Below are positions 40,133-44,988 of a stretch of 44,988 nucleotides of DNA, piece after piece. The DNA is from Clostridia bacterium. GTDB lineage: Bacteria > Bacillota > Clostridia > UBA1381. The translations under genes were made by a program, and so were the position numbers. Below the pieces are notes generated by a model. It saw nothing but the letters and a program-made list of their open reading frames with translations. It searched no databases and was not told the DNA's origin. Every line of letters begins with the position of its first letter. Within the stretch, counting starts at the first letter, position 1. Location: the NCBI GenBank assembly GCA_900751685.1, contig CAADSR010000290.1:1-44988 (forward strand), written 5' to 3'.

Positions 40133-40167
40133 AAAAAAAGCCATCATCCCAATCCTGGATAATGGCT
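40133..40167 (-). terminator. Intrinsic terminator downstream of fic
   Basis: AAGCCATCATCCC (from 40138) pairs with GGATAATGGCTT with a small mismatch, followed on the minus strand by a T run of seven. It is 116 bases after the fic stop. Confidence 0.8.
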
Positions 40168-40282
40168 TATGGTTCAATTGATTTATAGCAGCAAATATCT
40201 TTTCTGTTTTGCTCTGAAAGCTTCCTAAATCCTTTTTACTGCTATACGCTTTTTCTTAAAATATCCTAACAACTGATTAGGC

Positions 40283-41185
40283 TCATTTCTTTTTCCTATA
40301 TCGTTGATTCCGGCTATTCGGCTTATCCGGCACAGTCATTTCAATTAAGCCCCCATCTAACGCGGGCCGCAGATAATTCTTTCTGAACGTCGGCCTGTGT
40401 GATAATCCTAACCGTTCCATAAGCTGTGCCGCAGACAATTCATCTTTTCCTATACACACTAATAACGCTTTAACTTGGTCGCTATCTTGGTCGCCATCTT
40501 GGTCGCTCCTGTCAAGCTCATTTAACGCGTCAAATATGATGCCCATCATCATTTCAACAAATTCTGTACAATCCGCCTTATGGTCAGCACTGGCAAGCGC
40601 ATCATAATATTCTTGTTGACGCTCTCTTATAAGCTCTTCAACCGGCAGCCACGCAAACAACCCATTCCATTGGCTAAGTAATAAAGTATGCCACATCCTG
40701 CCCATTCTGCCGTTACCATCTGAAAATGGGTGGATAAACTCAAACTCATAATGAAATACACAGCTTTTTACCAAAATATGAAGCGTCGACTGCTTGTACC
40801 ATTTAAATAAATTTGCAATCAATGTAGGTACATAATTTGCAGGAGGGGCGGCATGGATCAACTTTTCTCCTTCAAAAATGCCTACACCACCACTTCTGAA
40901 CCGTCCATTTTCTTTTACCAAACCGTCCATCATCAGACGGTGGGCCCTTAATAAGTCCTCGATATTAAGCGGGTCAAGGGACAACATAAGCTCATACGCT
41001 TCGTAAGCACTCTGTACCTCTTTTACTTCCTGCGGTGCCCCTAAAATGCGCTTGCCATTAAGCACAGCCGTCACCTGTTCCAGCGACAAAGAATTATGCT
41101 CAATTGCTAAAGATGAATGGATCGTCCTTATCCGGTTCTCCCGCCTTAATTTCGGACTAATGCTATTTTTATGCAATACGCTCAC
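40283..41185 (-). CDS. Fic-domain protein (AMP-transferase type), N-terminus disrupted
   Basis: This 300-residue Fic protein has the active-site motif HPFSDGNGRMGR (about 150-161), the N-terminal alpha-inhibition helix SSLAIEHN (Glu29; the residue after Glu is His, then Asn), and a C-terminal winged-helix segment (LSAAQLMERLGLSHRPTFR). A short Asp-Gln repeat (DQDGDQDSDQ) lies before it. Fic enzymes usually transfer AMP to target proteins. The only canonical start is GTG at 41185, yet conserved-looking residues (VINLLAKTSELVGQ) are encoded upstream in frame as far as a stop at 41251. An A8 run (41232-41239) and a different frame carrying a ribosome-like site lie there, so the gene may be frameshifted. 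Confidence 0.85.
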   Translation of the reverse strand: MSVLHKNSISPKLRRENRIRTIHSSLAIEHNSLSLEQVTAVLNGKRILGAPQEVKEVQSAYEAYELMLSLDPLNIEDLLRAHRLMMDGLVKENGRFRSGGVGIFEGEKLIHAAPPANYVPTLIANLFKWYKQSTLHILVKSCVFHYEFEFIHPFSDGNGRMGRMWHTLLLSQWNGLFAWLPVEELIRERQQEYYDALASADHKADCTEFVEMMMGIIFDALNELDRSDQDGDQDSDQVKALLVCIGKDELSAAQLMERLGLSHRPTFRKNYLRPALDGGLIEMTVPDKPNSRNQRYRKKK

Positions 41186-41251
41186 CTGTCCAACAAGCTC
41201 ACTGGTTTTAGCAAGCAGGTTGATTACATAGAAAAAAAATAGTCTCCCTTA

Positions 41252-41384
41252 TTAGGCACCTCCTGAAAGCCGGATATTTGTAAAGGGTGCATATTTTTAT
41301 CTTTGCGCGAACCCCAATCATACATGGAATTTATCGATAATATAGCCCTAAAAATCAAAAAAATTCCCTTATTTTAAAAAACCA
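41252..41384 (-). pseudogene. Possible out-of-frame 5' part of the Fic locus
   Basis: On the minus strand a frame starting at ATG 41326 reads MYDWGSRKDKNMHPLQ, continues with GFQEVPNKGDYFFSM and stops just after the T8 run. A one-base gain (or two-base loss) in that run would join it to the Fic frame. It has no good ribosome site at its ATG, so this is tentative. Confidence 0.35.
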
Positions 41385-41413
41385 TTGCAAAAAAACAGTG
41401 GAAATAGTATAAT
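41385..41413 (+). promoter_or_regulatory. SigA-type promoter reading into the CRISPR remnant
   Basis: TTGCAA (41385-41390) and TATAAT (41408-41413) with a 17-bp spacer would start transcription near 41420, about 42 bases before the first repeat, as a leader promoter would. Confidence 0.7.
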
Positions 41414-41461
41414 AAGTACAAACACAGCAAGAATAAATCCAATAATATTGGATATTTTGCC

Positions 41462-41562
41462 GTCGCCCCTCACGCTGGGCGTGAATTGAAACAGGTTTGA
41501 TCCCGGCCTTGTCTATACGCAAGAACAGTCGCCCCTCACGCTGGGGCGTGAATTATGGAAAC
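41462..41562 (+). CRISPR. Two-repeat CRISPR remnant, type I-C-like repeats
   Basis: Repeat 1 (41462-41492, 31 bases) and repeat 2 (41528-41562, 35 bases) share GTCGCCCCTCACGCTGGG and the CGTGAATT stem, with GAAAC at the 3' end, which is the type I-C repeat form. The spacer is 35 bases (41493-41527). Repeat 1 lacks one G of the stem, and repeat 2 carries a 3-base ATG insertion before GAAAC, as expected of an eroded array or a degenerate terminal repeat. No cas gene is in the window. Confidence 0.75.
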
Positions 41563-41566
41563 GTAG

Positions 41567-41588
41567 GGCGGGATGCCCTCATCCCGCC
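41567..41588 (+). repeat. GC-rich hairpin after the CRISPR remnant
   Basis: GGCGGGATG (41567-41575) pairs perfectly with CATCCCGCC (41580-41588) around the loop CCCT. No T run follows. Much more GC-rich than the surrounding bases, it looks inserted. Confidence 0.6.
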
Positions 41589-41648
41589 GCCACCTAAACA
41601 TCCCCTGAAGAGGAGCTAAACTATCATAGGTCAAAAAAATAAAACACA

Positions 41649-41682
41649 AAAGCCGTTATCCCAGATTGGGAATAACGGCTTT
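41649..41682 (-). terminator. Intrinsic terminator of the XRE operon
   Basis: AAAGCCGTTATCCCA and its complement with a one-base bulge form the stem; a T-rich tract follows on the minus strand. The stem begins at the stop codon of the last XRE gene. Confidence 0.88.
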
Positions 41683-42188
41683 CATTTTAGCAGATTTTTA
41701 AAACTTATGAAGTTATTTTTTTCTTTGAGCCTTTTCGTTTCAAGAATTTGATGAAGAAAAAATTCTTGATAATCTTTATCAAACGTTTGAAGCTGCACCA
41801 TTATTTCATGGAGAAAAGATGAATCACATACTTTGTCTTTTGGTACTTGTTTTTCATTATCCATTGTATTTGCAAATTTCAAAAGTGCAGTCATTTTAGT
41901 ATTTGATAAAATATAAAAAGAAGATAACAATTGATGATCTATGGGCGAGAGGTCAACCGGCTGTTGAAAAACTTCCAGATTATCTTCCAATAATTGATCT
42001 ATACTAATCTGTAGTGCATCCGCAATTTTCTGCAATGCGTTCATTTTAGGTAAATGCTTATGCTGCTCATACTTTGCTATATCGGTTTCAGCTATTCCGG
42101 CAGCCTTAGCTAACTGTTTTTGCGTCATATTACATTTTTGTCTATAAGTAGATATTTTTATTCCGATCTTTGTTTTGTCAAATTCCAT
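41682..42188 (-). CDS. XRE regulator, type A, second copy
   Basis: This 168-residue protein has an N-terminal HTH_3 domain (IGIKISTYRQKCNMTQKQLAKAAGI, recognition part ETDIAKYEQHKHLPKMNALQ) and a C-terminal helical domain (about 80-168) with IDHQLLSSFYIL and DSSFLHEIMVQL. The same layout and C-terminal motifs occur in the protein at 42514-43032, so these are paralogues. It is the last of four XRE genes in one leftward operon and follows its neighbour by 3 bases. Targets are unknown. It is A/T-rich, like the rest of the operon. Confidence 0.88.
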   Translation of the reverse strand: MEFDKTKIGIKISTYRQKCNMTQKQLAKAAGIAETDIAKYEQHKHLPKMNALQKIADALQISIDQLLEDNLEVFQQPVDLSPIDHQLLSSFYILSNTKMTALLKFANTMDNEKQVPKDKVCDSSFLHEIMVQLQTFDKDYQEFFLHQILETKRLKEKNNFISFKNLLK

Positions 42189-42191
42189 CTC

Positions 42192-42521
42192 TCATCCCTC
42201 TATTTCATTTAATAGGGCAAGCACTTTTACAAGTGATTTTTTAGAATCATCAGACAGCACCAATAACTGATTTTTAAACTGATGGTACATTGTACAATGC
42301 TCACCCTTTTCCCGTTTTATACATGCCGAGACACTTACACTAAGAGCATTACATATTGCAACTACCTTTTCTACAGAAGGATGTGCCTTACCTCTTTCTA
42401 TATCTGAAATATAATTTTGATTAGACTTGATTCTTTCAGCTAACATTTCCTCTGTCAATCCTAATTTATTTCGATAAAACCGTACCCCTTTACCAAAGGC
42501 AACAAAATCAAAATCATCCAT
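42192..42521 (-). CDS. XRE regulator, type B, second copy
   Basis: This 109-residue protein has an HTH_3 domain (FGKGVRFYRNKLGLTEEMLA, ISDIERGKAHPSVEKVVAIC) and a short C-terminal helix pair (YHQFKNQLLVLSDDSKKSLV). FGKGVR at the start and the QFK tail motif recur in the protein at 43048-43365, marking it as a paralogue. The start overlaps the upstream type A gene by 8 bases, suggesting coupled translation. Confidence 0.88.
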   Translation of the reverse strand: MDDFDFVAFGKGVRFYRNKLGLTEEMLAERIKSNQNYISDIERGKAHPSVEKVVAICNALSVSVSACIKREKGEHCTMYHQFKNQLLVLSDDSKKSLVKVLALLNEIEG

Positions 42522-43032
42522 GATTTCTTTCCTCCACTATTTTTAGATAGTTTAATAAATCTTTTAGAAAATTATTAACCAATAGCTGTCCATCTACATC
42601 TAAAAGTTGTAAATCTGATATTATTTCTTTTATGTAACTTGAATCCTGAACAAGTTCAGATTGAACTTTAGGCAAAATATTTGTTTGTGCATGATACGAT
42701 TCTAGTTTATCAACAATTCTCAAAATAAATTCTTTTTTTTCTATAGGTAAAGAATAAAAAGCATTAAGAACCTTATGGTCAAGTTCAGTTTCATCCTTTG
42801 GTCTATTATAAATATCAAGTTGTCCATCAACTAATTGGTCAATATTTACTTTTAAAATATCAGCTATGTTTTGTAATGTATCCATTCGGGGAGCAATTTT
42901 GTGGCTTTCAATTTTGCCAACATAGGAGGCTTCAATCCCAACCAAACTTGCCAATTGGGCTTGAGTAATATTTCTTTGCATTCTATAAAATTGAATTTTT
43001 GTCCCTAATGAATTTATCTGGGATTCTGACAT
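42514..43032 (-). CDS. XRE regulator, type A, first copy
   Basis: This 172-residue protein has an N-terminal HTH_3 domain (LGTKIQFYRMQRNITQAQLA, YVGKIESHKIAPRMDTLQNI) and a C-terminal helical domain with LDHKVLNAFYSL, KKEFILRIVDKLE and DSSYIKEIISDLQ. It is paralogous to the protein at 41682-42188. The C-terminal part could serve dimerisation or partner binding (inference). It follows the first type B gene by 15 bases. Confidence 0.88.
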   Translation of the reverse strand: MSESQINSLGTKIQFYRMQRNITQAQLASLVGIEASYVGKIESHKIAPRMDTLQNIADILKVNIDQLVDGQLDIYNRPKDETELDHKVLNAFYSLPIEKKEFILRIVDKLESYHAQTNILPKVQSELVQDSSYIKEIISDLQLLDVDGQLLVNNFLKDLLNYLKIVEERNHG

Positions 43033-43047
43033 ATCAATACACCTCCA

Positions 43048-43365
43048 TCAAATAGTATTCAAACCTTCAATAATTTCTAAAAGTAGTTGTTTATTAACAT
43101 CAGAAGTCAATAAAACTTTAGCCTTAAATTGTTTATATAAAAACTTATCAGATCCTTTATCTTTACTTAAACAATCTGATATACTGATTTGAAGAGCATT
43201 ACAAATATTAATTATCATTTTTAGACTAGGTCGTGCTTGTCCTTTTTCAATTTTAATTAAATATGGGATGCCAGTATCAGCCTTTGCAGCTAATTTTTCT
43301 AGTGTTAAATCATTTTGCTTTCTAAAATATCTAACACCTTTTCCAAATTCATTATAATTAAACAT
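43048..43365 (-). CDS. XRE regulator, type B, first copy
   Basis: This 105-residue protein has an HTH_3 domain (FGKGVRYFRKQNDLTLEKLA, YLIKIEKGQARPSLKMIINI) and a short tail (YKQFKAKVLLTSDVNKQLLL). It is the promoter-proximal gene of the four-gene XRE operon. AGAGGTGGG precedes the ATG. Its promoter is back-to-back with that of the Spo0A-C-like genes, so it may control them and itself (inference). Confidence 0.88.
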   Translation of the reverse strand: MFNYNEFGKGVRYFRKQNDLTLEKLAAKADTGIPYLIKIEKGQARPSLKMIINICNALQISISDCLSKDKGSDKFLYKQFKAKVLLTSDVNKQLLLEIIEGLNTI

Positions 43366-43429
43366 ATTCCCACCTCTTGTAAATTATCTCACAGATATAG
43401 AATAATGTTTATCATCTAAATATCAGTAA

Positions 43430-43457
43430 ATTATACAAACTACTATAAAATATACAA
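43430..43457 (-). promoter_or_regulatory. Promoter of the XRE operon
   Basis: On the minus strand TTGTAT (43457-43452) and TATAAT (43435-43430) are 16 bp apart. Its -35 lies only 7 bp from the -35 of the divergent promoter. Confidence 0.75.
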
Positions 43458-43464
43458 TTTTATA

Positions 43465-43493
43465 TTGACAAATAAAGATTATGGGACTATAAT
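43465..43493 (+). promoter_or_regulatory. Consensus SigA promoter of the Spo0A-C-like pair
   Basis: TTGACA (43465-43470), a 17-bp spacer and TATAAT (43488-43493) match the full consensus, giving a 5' untranslated region of about 80 bases before 43579. Confidence 0.88.
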
Positions 43494-43578
43494 GTGAAAA
43501 GTCACAGATTTAAAAAATTAAAATCTTAGATTTAGCAAGTTAATATTATAACTTTAAAGATATAGGAAAGGTAACGCA

Positions 43579-44187
43579 ATGAATACAAAAGAACGGCTAC
43601 ATATTTTAATATCGGCGTATCTGTTGGAATTAGGGTTTTTCTATCAGACCAGTGGCTACCGTTATATCAGGGATGCGGTCATATTACAAATAAATTCTAC
43701 TGATAGTGATGAATTGTTATCAAGAGAAATGTTGATCCAGCTTGGAACGCTTCATCAAATAAAGGACCGGGCTGCCTATTCTTCTATGCGTAAAACCCTG
43801 AACAGGGCTTATCGAAAAGGCAATACAGAAAAATTTCACAGGCTTTTTCCAGAGCAGCCTGTGGTTACGGAGTTTATTCAAATGGTTGCAGAGAGCGCAA
43901 GCTATGCAGGTACTAAATTAGTGACCACAGATGCAATATTTAAGTATTTAAGGCATTTCCAACACACTGAAAAGAGAAGCATTCCAACTATGTGCCCCTG
44001 CTGCGGGAAGGATACGATGAATCCGCGGCTTTATATAAACTACATGTCGAAAATGCCGGCTGCCTTAGAGCAGCGGGTCTATGTATGTCTACAGTGCCAT
44101 GAGCGGGAAGAAGCTAATACCCTCGTCCCGGCTAACCAATGGAGCTATATGGAGCAATTTCTCAAAGGAGGAGAGCCACAATGTTGA
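43579..44187 (+). CDS. Spo0A C-terminal-domain-like protein with zinc finger
   Basis: This 202-residue protein lacks a receiver but has a region (about 5-110) that matches the Spo0A DNA-binding domain. ELGFFYQTSGYRYIRDAV aligns with the Spo0A EIG...GYLYLREAI segment, SSMRKTLNRAYRKGN with the recognition part RAIRHAIEVAWSRGN, and TEFIQMVAE with SEFIAMVAD. A zinc-finger-like tail (CPCCGK...CLQCHE, about 138-176) follows. It would bind DNA constitutively or under a partner's control. AGGAAAGG lies 7 bases before the ATG. It is divergent from the XRE operon and overlaps the next gene by 7 bases. Confidence 0.75.
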   Translation: MNTKERLHILISAYLLELGFFYQTSGYRYIRDAVILQINSTDSDELLSREMLIQLGTLHQIKDRAAYSSMRKTLNRAYRKGNTEKFHRLFPEQPVVTEFIQMVAESASYAGTKLVTTDAIFKYLRHFQHTEKRSIPTMCPCCGKDTMNPRLYINYMSKMPAALEQRVYVCLQCHEREEANTLVPANQWSYMEQFLKGGEPQC

Positions 44188-44678
44188 GCGCAAAGTTTGA
44201 ACCGGAGCTTGATAAGCTGGTCCATACCTGGTCAAGCACCACTCCGGCGGTGCAATGCAGGCAGGACGTTCTAGGGCTGATAGCATATTATCAAAGTAAG
44301 TCTGCCAAAACCTTTTATTCCCTTTATCCTGAGACAAAAAGAAAAGTGCAGCATTTACTGAAGGTGCTAAAGCTCCCAGTCAAGACAACAGGCTATCCTT
44401 ATCTCCTGGCCGCGCTCGTTTTAGCCGTTGAAGAGCCGGAACGGCTAGACTTCCCCTACATAGACCTGTTCTCAGAGGTGGCAAGGCTTTATGAGGTGAG
44501 CAGCAATGTTCTATCCACTATGAGTACAGCGCTGAGGGGTATCCTTCAAAGGCCTGCAAACGCCGCGTTTTTAGACGAGCAGTTTTTGCCGTACCGAAGC
44601 TTTAACACAACTAGGGCGACCTTAGACTTCTTTGTAGAGATCATGGCGGAATACATTCGTTCTGACCTGCCGCTTTAA
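44181..44678 (+). CDS. Second Spo0A C-terminal-domain-like protein
   Basis: This 165-residue protein also lacks a receiver. The central region (about 50-125) resembles the Spo0A effector domain: LLKVLKLPVKTTGYPYLLAA matches the GYxYLxxA turn, and FSEVARLYEVSSNVLSTMST occupies the place of the following helix-turn-helix. The usual R-A-I-R-H recognition helix is altered to STALRGIL. A final FFVEIMAEYI resembles the EFIAMVAD end. The ATG at 44181 follows GGAGGAG by 7 bases; an in-frame ATG at 44139 lies inside the upstream gene without one. It could pair with its neighbour as a heterodimer (inference). Confidence 0.68.
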   Translation: MLSAKFEPELDKLVHTWSSTTPAVQCRQDVLGLIAYYQSKSAKTFYSLYPETKRKVQHLLKVLKLPVKTTGYPYLLAALVLAVEEPERLDFPYIDLFSEVARLYEVSSNVLSTMSTALRGILQRPANAAFLDEQFLPYRSFNTTRATLDFFVEIMAEYIRSDLPL

Positions 44679-44697
44679 CGCTTGGGGCCCAAAAAAC

Positions 44698-44719
44698 CCA
44701 GACAGTGAATACTGTCTGG
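44698..44719 (+). repeat. Hairpin between the second Spo0A-C-like gene and repeat copy C
   Basis: CCAGACAGT (44698-44706) pairs perfectly with ACTGTCTGG (44711-44719) around GAAT. No T run follows, so it is not a terminator by itself and may be an extra hairpin at the head of the repeat. Confidence 0.65.
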
Positions 44720-44722
44720 TCA

Positions 44723-44988
44723 GCGTGTAGACAAAATGTCTACACGCTTCAAAAGGATGGCATTCGCCATCCTTTTGAGCTTTCTCAAAGAAAGAACTCA
44801 AAAGTTCCTCATTCTTCGAAACTTTAGGTTCTAAGCCATTTCTGATGCGCTCGTACCGGAAAGACATCCGGAGATCGAAGAGCGGTTTGCGAAGCAAACT
44901 ACTGAATGTCGTCAGAAATGATTTTACTTGAGGTTGCACCTCAAACTCTCAGAAAATCAGAAAACAAACTCAAAAATGAGTTTGTCTA
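44723..44988 (+). repeat. Structured dispersed repeat, copy C (long form, cut by window end)
   Basis: This is the longest copy. Successive pairings are AGCGTGTAGACA/TGTCTACACGCT (44722-44748), CAAAAGGATGGC/GCCATCCTTTTG (44750-44777), CTTTCT/AGAAAG, GAACT/AGTTC (44794-44807), and a long-range stem CATTTCTGA/TCAGAAATG (44837-44845 with 44912-44920). That stem encloses CGCTC/GAGCG, CCGGA/TCCGG and GTTTGC/GCAAAC. TTGAGGT/ACCTCAA (44928-44944) and ACAAACTCA/TGAGTTTGT (44964-44985) follow. The end TTTGTCTA is where copies A and B continue to CAGTCTGA and a terminator. Confidence 0.82.

Noticed and set aside
44622..44939. A 105-codon minus-strand frame across repeat copy C, with a similar frame in copy B
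   Set aside because: Differences between the copies are spread over all three codon positions, no ribosome site precedes it, and it overlaps a well-supported gene and structured repeat.

Overview
The window looks like a chromosome segment of a Gram-positive Bacillota of class Clostridia. The evidence is the rpmH-rnpA-yidD-yidC-jag block, the mltG-trmR-trhP block known from Bacillus subtilis (yrrL-yrrM-yrrO), SLH, cohesin and dockerin surface modules, strong SigA-type promoters with 17-bp spacers, and A/T-rich Shine-Dalgarno contexts. No tRNA or rRNA gene was seen. The enzymes suggest a plant-polysaccharide (pectin) user; no species is claimed.

Layout. 0.2-0.9 kb: a family 6 (hypoxanthine/uracil) DNA glycosylase, then copy A of a structured repeat and a terminator. 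0.9-5.9 kb: a leftward four-gene module (response regulator, kinase, ABC ATPase, FtsX-type permease) of the peptide-sensing and resistance kind, with an 11-bp-spaced direct repeat before the ABC genes. 6.1-8.1 kb: an SLH-anchored SGNH esterase and an unlisted 33-residue membrane peptide. 8.3-11.1 kb: a VanR/VanS-like pair without van resistance genes, then a LytTR/DUF3021 pair. 11.2-13 kb: tadA, and a DAHP synthase preceded by a Tyr/Phe-rich leader peptide and attenuator. 13.1-14.6 kb: a His/Cys-rich secreted protein, an ECF sigma factor and an RsgI-like anti-sigma factor, with both a SigA-type and an ECF-type promoter. 14.7-18.8 kb: a DUF5131 protein, a HAD phosphatase, a cytidylate-kinase-like protein, an AraC/GyrI-like regulator and a Cys-rich protein.

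18.8-21.2 kb is an A/T-rich, gene-poor stretch with an XRE regulator and an orphan DUF4062 (TIR-like) protein, ending in repeat copy B. 21.2-27.8 kb holds a YabE-like G5/3D cell-wall protein, a small membrane protein, a zinc-ribbon membrane protein and a 1,282-residue secreted SGNH esterase. 28-36 kb is housekeeping: trhP, trmR, mltG, pgcA, jag, yidC, yidD, rnpA and rpmH. 36.2-40 kb encodes two surface proteins, one with a cohesin and one with GLUG repeats, five Ig-like domains, a cohesin and a dockerin.

40-45 kb is accessory: a Fic protein whose conserved N-terminus lies upstream of any usable start codon, a two-repeat type I-C-like CRISPR remnant with its own promoter, four tandem XRE genes in a B-A-B-A order, and a divergent pair of receiver-less Spo0A-C-like proteins followed by repeat copy C.

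The strongest unexplained signals are the structured repeats, all in sense orientation downstream of a gene and, where visible, immediately before its terminator; the XRE/Spo0A-C-like divergent regulatory locus; the ECF/His-rich circuit; and the CRISPR remnant.
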